Assembly (NCBI GenBank): GCA_001630475.1
Contig: KV419451.1
Coordinates: forward strand, 1-64,000
Length of the DNA: 64,000 nucleotides
From: Sistotremastrum niveocremeum HHB9708
Lineage: Eukaryota; Basidiomycota; Agaricomycetes; Sistotremastrales; Sistotremastraceae
Direction of reading: 5' to 3'
The notes beneath the pieces are model-generated. The model saw only the letters and a program-made list of their open reading frames with translations, did not search any database and was not told where the DNA came from. The position numbers and the translations under genes were made by a program. Positions within the stretch are counted from its first letter, which is position 1. The number at the start of each line of letters is the position of its first letter. Shown here piece by piece: positions 23,389-35,831 of the stretch.

Positions 23389-24680
23389 TGCTAGACGAGC
23401 TATTGCTTCAGAGTCACTCAGAGTAGAAGACGAACAGCCTGTAGCCTTTGCCTGAGAAGTCTCGTGAGCAGTTCAATTGACCAAACTTGGACCCGAATAT
23501 TGCCTCCGTCATCGACGAAGTCTCGGCATCGACTCAGGCCGATCGGAGGTTTCGGACGTTGCCGAAGTGTCTCCACCACGTTTTCGCGTTTTCGACCATC
23601 TTGCTGTGGCTTTGGGGCTCGAAATGGCGAAAAGGGACTGGGAAAACGGGGCCCCAAGTCTAGAAGCCGTTGACAAAAGTCATGCAACTGTGCCTTCATT
23701 GTCACGTCCTGCTCAGATTACGTGGCGCCGGGACAGAGGCTTTTTTGAATAATCATTGCCGCTGGGATCCCGCCAGTGGGCCCACTGATTGAAGACCGAC
23801 CAATACACTCCAGGGATCATAGCGCGGATTTTCAGCGAACGTTCCCGGAATTTGGCTTTCAGGGAAGCCGGTTAAGCTTGACTGATACCAGTTCGCTATC
23901 GAGAATATTATTCTGCGGTGAATGTTCTTTTCTTTTCTGTGCCTCTACTATGGCTAATGTCGAGATACTGTCTTGCACAGTCACGGTATTACTAGTGCTA
24001 TTATATCGAATCTGAACGCTTGGATCTTCGTCGCGCGTTCTGGCAGTTCACACGATAACACTCGAAATATTGCAACTTGCATGGGCTTCGCATGCATCTC
24101 GAGCTCCAAAGTTGTGCCACTGCGCTGAAATAAGAATCCGAACCAGAACCTTGATCTCAATCTTATCTTGAAACCCATTTAAGGAATGAATACCGTCTTC
24201 GGCCAATGGACTGGAAGCCGCGTCATCCCGTTCCTCTCCTAGATCACTCGGACGCAGCACTAGGACCATTCACTCTCGCAGCTCAATATCCTGAATCTAG
24301 GCGCGCATATAGCAGACAATCTTGTCAGGGTACATATTAAGGGACTCTGAAGGAACTTTAAAGCAGCATGTGCCATTTTGATCGTGTCTAAGAGGCCACC
24401 AATCACATGCCATGCATCAGGACCGTTGATGGTACTTCACTTACGCACTCGGATGGTATCCCCTCTCTCTACTGGATGTATGCATCGATATGGCCAAGCG
24501 CAGGGGCGCATGGAACCCGATGACGAGTGCGACGTGATCGTGGAGGAGTGCATGCACCCCCTCGGACATCACCAGCGATCACCGCCGCCCGACTCCCGAC
24601 CCACTGAAATAGTAGCTCTGAACCACTGTCTCCTCGCGCCCCTCCCTAGACGTTGGCTTGATCCCACACGCACAATACCC
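23389..24680. other. Intergenic region without a recognised gene
   Basis: Contains the upstream region of the HAD gene and the 3' region of the aminopeptidase. Open frames (23418-23705 -, 24378-24689 +) are low in coding character and overlap one another, so I left them out. Confidence 0.4.
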
Positions 24681-24681
24681 C

Positions 24682-26434
24682 CTAATTAAACTCTATCTTC
24701 TCCCTCAGATGCTCGTAGTGTTCGAAGAACCCTTGGAAGAACTTGACGCCAATGCCTGGGTCTGCTGAACCTGTAATTCCCCGAATCGAATGCATAGATA
24801 GTTGTGGGATTCCAACGTCAATAGTGGGGCATCCGAGACGCTCGGAAACCATAGGGCCAATAGTTCCGCCTGATCTCCCATCGTTTCGAATATGGAAAAC
24901 TGGACCGAATGTTAGCAAGGCAGGAAAGTGTCAAAAGGACGAAAGAAACTTGCGTTGAAGTTCGGATTGAGATGCCTCCGCTACCAAGCTTAGGAGGACC
25001 TTTCCAGTTGACGTAGTCGTAGAGCGTCCATTTGGTTCAGCTTTGATCACCACCCCCTTATTTAACTCGGGTGATGCGCCAGGCAGGTAAACGCCAGGAA
25101 AATTGGGGTTAAACGCGTGCGTCACGTCCGCGCTGATGAGGAATGAAGACGCAAGTGACTGGCCTATGAGGTTCTGCAACAATACATAACAATCAATAAA
25201 ATGCTCTCGGACGTAAGGATTGAGCGCGAACTGACTGAGGTAAAAGGTGATTTGTCCGCTTCTTTCACTCCGACTTGGGCGTCTATCAGACGTTCGATTA
25301 CGGTCTGGATGAAATTGCTCTTCGCGCCTTGTCGAAGGCCACTGCCAATTTCCTCGTTGTCGAAGAGGCCAACGAGATGAACTGCACTGCTTTGATCAAG
25401 GAAGCTATCGCTGAGGTTCGTCAGGGCCTTGAGGGCCGAAAACGAGCAAAGTTTATCATCGAGACGAGGAGCCGAAATGAACTCGTCCGACAATCCGAGG
25501 GTGGTTGCTGACTGAAAGTCATACAGCTCGAGATCAAAATCGACTATTGAGGAAACTGGAACGCCGATTTCACGTGAGATAGCTTTGAGAAGACGAGCAC
25601 TGTGTCGGTCTTTCACGGGTCCGTAGACAGAACCTGAGTCCTGAGATAGGACAGAATCGCCAGGTTTAGCGAGACCGACGACCGGAATGAAATTGGTTTC
25701 CCAGTTGAAAGGGCCTATGAGATAAGCGACTGCGATCAGGAACTCGAGACGTCTCAAAGTTGACAGCCCGTCGCTCACCTCTAGCAGGAGCCCCAAAATG
25801 CACTGCCAATGAGGGTATTCTCGCGACTGGAATCGGGCGTGATGATCAGCTCGTGCGTACGCGATATGAGGCTTCCAATAGGGTCTTACTCGGTGTGGGG
25901 AACTGAACGAGTTTCTGCTCTACGTTCCCGTTCTTGGCTTGGACTAATACGCGCCCTGCAAGGCCAAGATCACGATCCCACCAGGTGCTGTAACTGCCGT
26001 CGAAAGACTGGGATGGGCCACCACCGGAATACGGAGCGATAGCCAGACGTTCATAACCTCCCTTCTCCGACAATGATACGGGTTTGACTTTGAGGGTCAA
26101 TGCGTCGATATGTGAGCCTATCATGGCAAGTGGGCCTCCGGAAATAAATTGCTTCCCGATGGCAAAAGCAATAATGGAGGTGGCATTTCGGGTGACATAA
26201 TATTTCCCGCCTGGTTTCAGAATTGATGGCCAGTCCTGTATACGAGGAGGTGGCATAGCCGGAATTAGAAATGGGGTGTACGGGCATGCCGCTTGGAATA
26301 CGCACGTCGTCCTCCTTGAGGCGGCTGTAGCCTTTGCTTTCGAGCTCGTCCTGCGCCCAATCTACGGCGTGATATACTGTTGTTGCCTGGTCGATGAAGT
26401 GAATGAACTCTTCTGCGTACGGCGGCGGCGACAT
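24682..26434 (-). CDS. Aspartyl aminopeptidase (M18 family)
   Basis: Zinc metallopeptidase that removes N-terminal Asp or Glu from peptides in cytosol and vacuole (human DNPEP, yeast Ape4). The minus strand reads from MSPPPYAEEFIHFID at 26434. Exons carry MIGSHIDALTLKVKP (metal-binding His-Asp pair), GGGPSQSFDGSYSTWWDRDL, GRVLVQ, VHLVGLFDNEEIGSG (catalytic Glu pair), the ISADVTHAFNPNFPGVYLP segment (further ligand residues), NKGVVIK, and the C-terminal HIRNDGRSGGTIGP and PQLSMHSIR (last zinc His), ending KIEFN at 24685. Length is about 485 residues, usual for M18. At least four short introns are present. The residue after MHSIR is Gly where Glu is usual. It diverges from the Ser-rich gene at 26782, with about 350 bp between them. 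Confidence 0.93.
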
Positions 26435-26781
26435 AGCTGGTGGTCACCGTCGAGTGCACGAACTGCGACGAGTCGAGCGGAAGCCCGGTTCGGTCGCGTG
26501 GGAAATTGGCCGGAAACGCGCCTCTCAGGGTCTGTTCGAACAAGGTTCGAGTTCGGTTGCAGCACTCGGCAACAACACAATCAGGTCACTCTCCCATCTC
26601 CACGACGACATTTACCTTGCATAGACTTGTCGACTGCTCATTCCTTTCTCGTACACGCAGTTCTGGCTGCCACAATCAACCATAATACCACCACAACGCC
26701 GTTATTCCTTGGTTCTTCCGATTTGGATACTTATAGGCAGAGCCTCTTGCCCTCCTGTCCCCACCTCACCGAGACACTACC

Positions 26782-27786
26782 ATGTCGACACTCGCAGCAG
26801 TCCCAGAATCACTTCTCAGGCTGGACTTTGACAGACTCTACGACTTCTATCCTGAAGGCTCTCCCATTTGCAACTTCCTTGAGAATCTCGATGTTGCACG
26901 CATCTGGGGGGACCTTGCGGAGGCGTTGACACCTATCGAACGCCTCTTCGCCCTGAAAAATCTCGACCGCGCCCTCATTGCTTGCGACAGCTCCCTTGCT
27001 CATCTGCGCGACCTCAGTTCTGTCTTCGAAGACATCGTCCAGAAGGGCTTCGACGTACAGGACGTCTGTTCGTACCTTCGAACAACTTATCGCAAAGTTG
27101 ATAGTCAGAAGGACGCACTCCACAAGTTCCTTCATAAGCAGCGGAAACGGTCCACGTCGGTGTCTCGTTCTGCGAAGGAGAACCATGACCCTTCATCTAT
27201 GGTCGTGGTCGTTCCTCCGTTTGAAAACGAGAAGCCCTCTCATCGTCGCAGCCACTCATCCTCATCGTCTTCATCATCATCATCATCATCTTCCTCGTCA
27301 CATTCATCATCCACCCTCACCACTACCTCTCAACCGCGTTTATCTCGTCATCGTTCCCAACAAATTGTCTTGCCTCAGGCTTCACCCCCTACTCCCGACA
27401 TCACTCCCGCAGCACCTCCCGTTATTCCTCGAGCTCGTCGGCAGTCAATGCCCGACCCCAAATACGCTCGGAAGCCCGTTCCAGTCGAGCTGGTAAACGG
27501 CGAGAGCTACATCAAAAGCTCAGTATACGGGACGGTCAAGCTCCATACTACCCCTGCGAGACATTACGAAGAAGTCCCCGCTCTCTCTTCTTCTCGCCAT
27601 GTCGAGCCTGAGACTCGTTCGAGCTATCGCGGTCATAGCAGTCATAGGCGATCATGGTCTTATTCGACTACGCCTTATCGATCTGCACCCCCGAGTCCGC
27701 TCGTCCAAGTCTCTCTCCATTATCCTAGTACTTCCACCCATGCCCACCGAAATCACCTCCCGGCGAAAATTCCCCTGTGGGCATAA
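26782..27786 (+). CDS. Ser-rich hypothetical protein
   Basis: Single-exon 334-residue protein of unknown function. Residues 1-125 look folded and helical (LLRLDFDRLYDFYPEG, LTPIERLFALKNLDRALIA, LRTTYRKVDSQKDALHKFL). Residues 126-334 are low in complexity: a Ser/His/Arg-rich stretch including a pure Ser run of about 18 residues, then Pro-rich and Tyr/Ser-rich sequence. The Ser run is encoded by a TCA/TCC/TCT microsatellite at about 27257-27312. The pattern resembles fungal regulatory proteins with a small helical head and a disordered, phosphorylatable tail. No known domain is recognised. The start is the first ATG after a CCACC-rich leader. Confidence 0.65.
   Translation: MSTLAAVPESLLRLDFDRLYDFYPEGSPICNFLENLDVARIWGDLAEALTPIERLFALKNLDRALIACDSSLAHLRDLSSVFEDIVQKGFDVQDVCSYLRTTYRKVDSQKDALHKFLHKQRKRSTSVSRSAKENHDPSSMVVVVPPFENEKPSHRRSHSSSSSSSSSSSSSSSHSSSTLTTTSQPRLSRHRSQQIVLPQASPPTPDITPAAPPVIPRARRQSMPDPKYARKPVPVELVNGESYIKSSVYGTVKLHTTPARHYEEVPALSSSRHVEPETRSSYRGHSSHRRSWSYSTTPYRSAPPSPLVQVSLHYPSTSTHAHRNHLPAKIPLWA
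27257..27312 (+). repeat. TCA/TCC trinucleotide microsatellite in coding sequence
   Basis: Imperfect run of TCA, TCT and TCC codons that encodes poly-Ser. Length changes by whole repeats would keep the frame. Confidence 0.85.
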
Positions 27787-29176
27787 TATGCTTATCTCAC
27801 TCTTCACCTCACCCTCCCCGCTTATTATCAAAACAAAAACGAACGGACAATTGCCCGACGACCATAACGACCTTTCATGACCCCTTACGACGTTACGACC
27901 TTCACGACTAGAACATTGTATTACTTCTGCGCATCTGTTCATCTATCATCTCTCATCTTGAGTATCACATGTAGACATCATCGCGTACACCCCTCATCTC
28001 ATCACTTTTCTTGGTCTTCATCTTTTGTGTTGTTTATCATCTTGGCTGGATTACTGGTAGTCGACCTTAGGGACTTTCTCATATAATGTCTTATTGTATC
28101 AAAGAATCAAAATATTGTATCACATGTACAACTTGCACAAGTGGCACCTTGTATCTTTGGAATCCCCTCAGACCAAGCCTTCGCCCAGATGAAGCGTGAT
28201 GGTCAAGCGAAAAAAGGTGAAATATTCTGATTGGATCGGCTAACTCCGATTTTGCGGAAGCAAATTATTTTTAGCACTCGGTCTTAGCGGAAGCTTTAGC
28301 CGCTCGACTCAACCCTCGGAATGACTGAGTCGCATGTCTGTGCCTCCTGTCCATCCTCGTGCCCTCTGCTTTATATTATTACTGAGCATCGAGCTCTGAC
28401 CGCTGAAATCATATATTGCATGAAACTTCCAAACGTTGAGCTTACAAAACGGTTTGCAAAAGTGATGACTGCACCGTCGCACGTCTCGCCCTCGATCAAC
28501 GGCACCGTGACAATGTGTGTTCTTACTTTTTGGCTCATTGTCTTGTTCGATCTGGCCTCGCGTTAATGAGATAGGGATTTTGAAATTTCCGTGCGTCAAT
28601 TTGACATCAATGCGTGTTCGATCGGGGCTCTGAGGTGAGTGAGCAAGCGCAGGACGCGTAGGCTTTCAAGGCGTGACGATGGATGCACCTCGGTACCGGG
28701 AGAACGTGATGGACTCTCTAGTGATGTGTTAATTGGAGCGTTACCTTGTTTCTTGTGCACAACAATGGTACGTCTCCGTATGTGAATGTGACAGTTAGAG
28801 CGGCTGACTCGATTGATCTAGGTCAACGTTCTCCGGTAAAGACACAATTGCGACCCTCCCAACGAGACTGGAAATTATGCCGGATCAAGTACTCGCACGC
28901 ACGCAATTGTGCGTGCTTGTTTTCGAAAATTCTTAACTTGGAGCCGCAATTCTCGATGGGCCGCGTCCTCAGCGCTTTCTACCTTGTGTCTTGTGGCTTT
29001 TTCTTCGTTCAAAGGCTCGTGCTCATGAAACAATGGTGTGTCCATCCTTCGAGTCATCAGACCGCAGACCGTGGACATGGGTGCGTGTTGTATGGCTTCT
29101 GAGGGCCGACCCAATCTATCTCACGGTCAGAAGAAACTGAGTATGTACATCAATATGAAATTCTCTCGATCGGTGG
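27787..29176. other. Gene-free interval
   Basis: 3' region of the Ser-rich gene and of the MYND gene. Short frames (27877-28086 +, 28321-28566 +, 28746-29102 +) have no family signal and no supporting splice structure. Confidence 0.4.
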
Positions 29177-31489
29177 CTACTTCGATAGCTGTGGAGATTT
29201 GCAGACTTTCTTGTGTTCTTTCCAGTGTAGTTTCTGGCTGTGTCGATCATCAATGTGGTTTACCAACCGGATCGTGAAGCAAGTGCTCACCATTTCGAAT
29301 CACAGTAACATGCTTGCTGGCAGATGGAGCATTTTCGTAACACAGCGCTGGGACTCTGGCACCAGAAACAATTATACAATCGGACCTCAAAATCACTCGC
29401 TATGAAAGTCTCGACTGTCCTTTCCGACGCTGCTCGCAAAACATCAAGATGACGGCCTTCAATACGATCATACGTATATTGAGGTGGCGGTCCACCGGTC
29501 TTTAGCGCTCTCTCTTCCTCAGCCCAAGCGCATGTGTCACAGCGTGCAATGAAATCCTTCCATTCGATCGCGGCCGTTGCAAGATGTTTGAATAACACAT
29601 CTTTGGCTATCGTTGAGCTGAAAGGCCCGCTTACAGCTGTCGGTTCCATGAGTGCAATCTGGTCATGCATCCTACTGATCAGAGATCTTTTCTTGAGGAG
29701 CGGCTGTCAATGTAATGTGGACTCAGTCTTTTTTTCGTGATGTGGAAAGGTTGACGTACCCCCAACTCGCTATTAAGATCTGTTCGTAGCTCAGGCCCGC
29801 GTATGAGGATTGTGACAAGGATCAGCAGATCAACGAGCTCGATCATTCCGGGGTTATCGGGTGGAGATATATCCATGATAAGTTGGAGATCTTCGTGACA
29901 ACGAGTCAGATATGCAACACCTTTCTCGTAGTTTGCTTTGTCAGAAGCTATTGCGGACATAGCAAGTTGCCATCCCCGAAGGCTATTCCCATACAGAAGA
30001 CCATAGCGTTCCTCCGACGTAAGGATTGGGCATTTCAGACCTTTTTGTCCTATCTCAAGGAGCTCGAGATGTTCCCCGTCTGATCCAAACACCTGCGCGA
30101 AATACCAGAACCCGATTGTCGGCGACCTTCTGGCAGCTTTCCGAGCAAGCTCATGAGCCTCGGCAGTTTTCATTGTCTTCAATAGATACCTGATTTCGAG
30201 AATATCGGCATTGTCAAGATCGGACTTTGATCGCATGACGTTTACAGTGTGAGGGATAGCCTCAAGCCATGTGTTGAACGGGTGGGCCGCGCTCTTCCAC
30301 GGACAGGGGAGCATGAAAATGAGATGTTCGACGCCGGGGTGACATTTGATCAATGTCAGCCCAAAGTTATAGAAGTCTCCCTTCTTCAATGTGGCCACGG
30401 AGATGTATAAGATTTGTACGGCTTTCATACTCATAGGCCCTTGACATCGATTTCCGCCATAGACAGCAAGATCGGCCTGTATATCAGCTGAGAACCCTGC
30501 CGTCCACGCTCGGATTATCTGATAGTGGCCGAACGGTTGGGGTGGGTCTCCCTTTCGCGTATCGGTGCCATTGTCGTAAATCGTCTGCATTCCTTGGCAT
30601 CTGACTTTGAGGGATGCACTCCGTAGACATGCTGTGTAGCATTGCAGAACTATCGAAGTCCTGGATGTGATGTCGGGATATACAAAGGATAATGAGCCGG
30701 ATAGTAACATCTGATTGCAGGTGGTCGTTGCAATCTCGGGATCGGTGCCCGGGCTGTTCTGCAAGTGGTTCATGAGAACTTTAAGAATGCCCTTGACATT
30801 TACATTCTTTTTGGATATCGCGGATTTCACAGTGTCGGTGTCCCGAGAGCCCAGCGTAGACCTGATAATGGTACCCATGATATGCAGAGTATGACGAGCA
30901 AGCTGAGGGTCCAGATCTGGTACGAACAGAACGGAGGTGATCTTGTCAATGTGGTTGACCAAAAGATCTTCGCAGATCTCCGGGGAAGGATGCATCAGAA
31001 ATCGTGACAATGCATCTAAAGCTGCGAAACGAAGAAGTTCATGCTCGAGTAGGTCCACCATTCTGAGGAGCCAGACTGTAAAAGTCGTTGAGAGATGGTG
31101 AAGAAAACCAAATCGAAAGGTGTGTACCATGTTTAAGTTTGTATATCTTATTCATCAGCACGACATCTGCCGCCATGTCTCGAACCAAATCTATTACACA
31201 TAAAATGACGATAGAAGAAACGCCAATGTGATCAGTGTAAAGTTTTTCAAGAGTTGTCATAATTTGAGAGAATCTTTCATGCATTTTCTTGTATGTATTA
31301 CGGCTTCGGGGATCTATGCAGATATGGTCGGTTCAGTACAACAAAACACTGCAAAAGATGAAGCGAACCGAGTCCCACATAATCTGCCACAAAAGACTTG
31401 GAATTTAGAAGCTCATAACCTTTGGGCCGTGTGCAGCTCTTCACTGTCAAATGGGACAAATTATCTTGCAATTTCTGAATTCCAGACAT
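29177..31489 (-). CDS. MYND-type zinc-finger protein with helical-repeat N-terminus
   Basis: A basidiomycete family protein of about 690 residues. The first exon runs from ATG at 31489 (MSGIQKLQDNLSHLTVKS) and splices to a second exon with KKMHERFSQIMTTLEKLYTD. It then continues through a long helical region resembling ARM/HEAT repeats (WLLRMVDLLEHELLRFAALD, ARHTLHIMGTIIRSTLG and onward). The last two exons form a C-terminal MYND finger: CFWC, KCSIC, ACYC, then after an intron CQKLHWKEHKKVC, which supplies the final Cys/His ligands, ending SPQLSK at 29180. MYND fingers bind proline-rich peptides. There is no SET domain, so methyltransferase activity is not expected. It shares a 125-bp divergent promoter with eIF3L. 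Confidence 0.82.
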
Positions 31490-31614
31490 GGTGGATCAGA
31501 TAAAGTGCTACAAAGGTGTTTGGTCGAGTTTGGCTACTAAAGCTGTAGCTTACCTAATCCAAAACTCTAATTATCCCTCCCACCACCTGCGGCATCGTTA
31601 TACGGTAGACCAGG
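31490..31614. promoter_or_regulatory. Short bidirectional promoter between MYND gene and eIF3L
   Basis: Only 125 bp separate the two divergent ATG codons, so both core promoters and 5' leaders must fit or overlap here. No TATA box is obvious. Confidence 0.6.
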
Positions 31615-33987
31615 ATGTCTCATCGAATGCCCCTCTGGAACGCCGAGACCGACGCAGACGATGAGCTCGTTGAAGTCGATGTCAACCTTGCATTGGGAAA
31701 TTATGGGCAGAATGGGTTATATGATGATGGTATGCTCGACTCTCCCGTTGCTTGCCTACGTGGTGAACTGAGAGCCAGGTTTTGCAGCTCAACCTCGCAT
31801 AGACGAGACGACGTTGGTAGCAGCACAACAAATTATGGCTCATCAGGCAGCCTTTGCCCAGATTCCTGACGGGGTCAAACGTGTATGTAGAGAGTCTTCC
31901 AATTCAAAAATTTTACTAAACGTTAAAACGTAGTTCATCGTCCACTTCTATCAAGCTATCACAGAGAACAACCTTCCTGAGATCACCTCTGCATATGAGA
32001 GCGGATGGAACAGAATGACGGAAAAGTTCTACGCGAAGACGGAATGGCCTGAAGCAGAGGTTATTGCTCCCTTGGTGAATGACGGTATGTCATCTGCTGT
32101 AGACGATCCATGTCGCTGAGAAGCTGGTCTTGATATATTGCACTAGATCCCATTTTCCTGATTCTGTATCGAGAACTGTACTACCGGTGAGTTTCGCAAG
32201 TGAAAGTCCGAAGACGCCGATGCCAATGAAACATAGACACGTTTATTCGCGTCTGTCACCCAATATTGACGACCGATTCCACTCCTACGAGAACAGCTGC
32301 GAGTTGTTTAACTATCTGCTGAGTGAGTTAGCCCCATCCTTATGAGTGCCTCCGGTAGAGACGACTCCCTGCAGACTCGGAAGGCCCCGTTACCCTCGAA
32401 CTCCCCGATCAATGGCTATGGGATATCATTGACGAATTCATCTACCAATTCCAGTCGTTCTGCCTCTGGCGCTCGAAAGTCCATCAGAAGAGTGACGAGG
32501 AGATTTCGATGCTTGCGACTGAAGAAGGAGCTTCCCAATGGTCGTGCTACTCCGTCCTGAATGTTCTTTACTCTTTCATCCAAAAGTCTAAAATCAACGA
32601 GTACCTGGTGGCGCAAAAGAAGGGTCTTAGTCAAGAGGACATCAATGATATTGTGGGCGAATATGGGAGCAAGCAGCTTTATAGGATGCTTGGCTATTTC
32701 AGTGTTGTCGGACTTTTACGCGTTCACGTTCTCCTTGGAGACTATACACTTGCGTTGAAGGTTATGGAGAACGTGGAGTTGAATCAAAAGGTCGGTCCTC
32801 ATTAATGTCCATCCACCGTCCCGTTCTCATCAATGCGCAGACATCATTTACGCGCGTTACTGCATGTCACGTCGCGACGTACTACTATGTCGGCTTCTGT
32901 TATATGACGCTGAAGCGATACACCGACGCGAGTCGTACGTTCGTGTCGATTCTTAATCTCCTTTTCCGCATCAAGAACTACCACTCGAGAAGTTATCAGT
33001 ACGATCAGGTCCGTTATAGCGTGGATTTTCGACGCGCAGCTCGATTTACGGATGTCTATATTGCAGATCAACAAGACTGCGGATCGGATGTATGCGCTCT
33101 TCGCGATCTGCTATGCGCTTTCACCCGGACGACACGACGATCAAATCCTGAACATGGTGAAGGAAAGATACGGGGAACAACTCTCTCGAATGTCTCGCGG
33201 GTTAGTCGCTCACTGTCTCATGCCACTTTTCCATATTGATGACGTGGTCAATCTGCAGTGAGGAGGGCCTTCAGGCCTTCGAAGAGCTTTTCCTCTACGC
33301 ATGCCCTAAATTCATCACCGCCAATCCTCCCCCGTACCGCTCATTACCTCTTCTGGCGCAATTCGTGAACTCCCCTCCTCCGGAACCCGCTCAACGCCAC
33401 GTCCAACTCTTCCTCTCAGACGTACGCAATCAACTCTCCGTCCCCACCTTGCGAAGCTTCTTGAAGTTGTACACTAGCCTTGACGCTAGGAAGCTTGCTG
33501 GCTTCTTGGATGAAGAGGAGGAAGGAATGGTAGAGAAGATGATGGTGTTGAAGCAGGCTAGTCGAAGTATCTCGAGAGCAGGGTTGGGAGGTACCAATGC
33601 TCACCAAGGACGTGGTGCACAAGTCCCGGCGGGAGAGAGTGAAGGTGGATTGTTGGACGGACAGACGATTTCAACGAGTGACCTCGACTTTGTCATCAAC
33701 CAGGTATGTACCTCTCTGTTCGCTTTGATCGTTGAGACTGATGATAGTCGTAGAACATGGTTCATATCTCCGAATCAACCGTTGGTAGACGGTACGCTGG
33801 GTGGTTCATCCGCAACACCGAATACGCCCAGAGAGTCTACGATGGCGTTAAAAATTCACCGCTGCCGCTGCCTAGGTCAACCACTGCACCAGCTGCACCT
33901 GGCGCTAAGGATGTAGCTCCTGCTCCTGCTCCTGAAGCACCTGTGAAGAAGGGTGTGGCTTGGGGCGCTAATGTAAAAGCTGCATAG
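31615..33987 (+). CDS. EIF3L: Translation initiation factor eIF3 subunit L
   Basis: Component of the 13-subunit eIF3 complex that recruits mRNA to the 40S ribosome; the family has a C-terminal PCI domain. About nine exons give roughly 630 residues. Recognisable parts are [76 protein letters not shown]-like [74 protein letters not shown], and the PCI end [55 protein letters not shown]. It ends with an Ala/Pro-rich tail to 33987. This matches the family's length and order closely. Fungi vary in keeping eIF3L, and many yeasts have lost it. Confidence 0.93.
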
Positions 33988-34241
33988 AGCTTTAGTCCGC
34001 TTTAGTGCTTGACTACCGTGCCAGTGTTCGCTGTCGATTTTGTCTGCATATGAGATATACTAGTAGATCTTATCTCTTGAACGTTCAGGGTATATGAATA
34101 TATAAATATGCTATGATGAGATGCAGTATAAACAGAAATATTCGAATGTGGTCGTGTGCGTGCCTGTAAGGCTCGTAAAGAGGTCGTAGTCGTCCCAATG
34201 TGAAGCGTGAAATCCAGCGCGGTTGCTTGGGTTACCGGAGG

Positions 34242-35085
34242 TTATGTTTTGAATACAACGATAAGGATCAGCAATACGAAGATGATGAGCCCAATGGCCC
34301 ACGTCCCTCCGTTTCCTCTCACTCCCCTTGCGAAACGATCCAATCCTCTTCTTGCACCATCCAGTCGACTCCCCGTCTGATCTAGCTCTTGATCAAGAGA
34401 TTCTAGCAGAGTATGGTGCGTGTCGAGTTCAGAGTTGATTTGAAGGGAGATGGAATGTTGGCGGTTGATGGAGTGGGAAAGGTTATCGAGTTGTGTATCT
34501 TGGTCTGTAATCGCCATTCAGAAAATGGTTATAGGTTAATAGGGGATGATGAGAGCGACGTACGGTCCATGAGTTGCCGTTGAGCTTCGAATATTGCTTC
34601 ATTCGAGGTCTCTTCCTGTGCTTCAGGATCTGGCTCGTCTCGGTAGGGTTGGTATATTGTATGGTCGGCATTCGAAACGACGGGCTGCGAGTGTAGCTTC
34701 AGCTCGTCTGCATCGTCGTGATATTCTTCTTCAGGTGCTACGGAAATCAAGCTGCGGATAACTCTGAGACTAGCAGGGGAGAGACGAGCTTGAGAAACTG
34801 TACGTACCTGGGTACGCCCTCGCTGAATTCGCCTAGCATTCCTCTCATTTTCTCATACTGATCTCTCAGTTCTTCAATATCTCTCCTCTCAACGTCGTTC
34901 AAAGTAGTTTGTTCCAATGAGCGCACTCCATCGTATAGTTGGGTTAGTTTTCGGGATATCTGGCTTGAAGGTGGAGAAGGAGATGATTGGGGAGAAAGCA
35001 GGCTTAACCGTTCACGTTCCAAGAGAAGAGTAAGAGTTTGTGTTGACGTCGATGTGAGTCGAGCTATTGATGTTGAGGTGGACAT
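34242..35085 (-). CDS. SYN8: Qc-SNARE, syntaxin-8-like
   Basis: Endosomal/late-Golgi SNARE that zips with Qa, Qb and R partners to drive membrane fusion. Three exons on the minus strand encode about 250 residues. The N-terminal part ([47 protein letters not shown]) is helical. A linker with many acidic residues follows. The SNARE helix is QDTQLDNLSHSINRQHSISL, then the zero-layer Gln in LQINSELD and LLESLDQELDQTGSRLDGA. One C-terminal membrane anchor (TWAIGLIIFVLLILIVVF) is followed by only KT, as in tail-anchored SNAREs. The intron between QLMD and QDTQ splices in phase. The gene converges with eIF3L. Confidence 0.85.
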
Positions 35086-35831
35086 GACGGTTTGCTGGAC
35101 GGGGCTGAGTCGGCTGACGGATCGGCTTACTGCGTCGCCCGGGAATAAGCGCTGGTCCGGCTAGCTTGTTGTTGTGTCTTGCTTTCGACCACAGCAAAGC
35201 CAAATATCTATCTCCTGCGGCCGCACTGTTGCCAGTGCGCATCACATTCAATATTCACATCAGTCCATCCTTTGACTGTGCTTCTTCTATGATGACGGGG
35301 TCAGATTTCTAAATCACTGCTTCTGAATACACGCAGCAGACCTAATCTCTGGGTCACAGTTCACTGTCTCGACCCTCGGTGCTGGTCGATAATCGATAAC
35401 TGTTCACGGGATCGCTGTACCTTCATAAAAATTCAAGTCACGCTTCTCACCGATAATCCACAATTTTCGAGCGATTGCCAAAGCCGCCAGGCCTCCAGCA
35501 TACCGAAGAATTGAATGGCTTCGTCAACACTTTGGTCGCGTGCAGATCGCAGGTCAATTGGTTCAAAGCTCTACCTATCACTGGCAACCAGATCGCTCAC
35601 GCGACTCATGACTGCCATCAAATTTCTACCTCCTCATTATCAACGATTTGAGATCGCGGCTCAACTGCGGAAACACCTTGATTGCTCCTCAACGAATCAG
35701 AGGTATGCATTTTATCAGATCGCATTCAGTGAAGATATCGGTGGACCCGAACGTGTAGTAATGTGCCACCCATTGTGGCCCTTCAGCAGACATAAATTCG
35801 AGCTCTCAGTTGCCCCCTTCCCCTGACGAGC

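Noticed and set aside
23418-23705. Minus-strand frame upstream of the HAD gene
   Set aside because: It starts beyond the HAD start codon, has no motif, and overlaps equally long plus-strand frames.
26536-26560. Possible tRNA B-box (GGTTCGAGTTC)
   Set aside because: No matching A-box or cloverleaf stems around it. It lies in the divergent promoter of the aminopeptidase and Ser-rich genes.
29177-31489. SET-MYND methyltransferase
   Set aside because: The MYND finger is at the C-terminus and no SET motif occurs; the rest is helical repeat.
35515-35826. 103-residue plus-strand frame before NLR receptor 1
   Set aside because: No motif, and it ends six bases before the receptor's ATG. It is more likely leader or promoter sequence.
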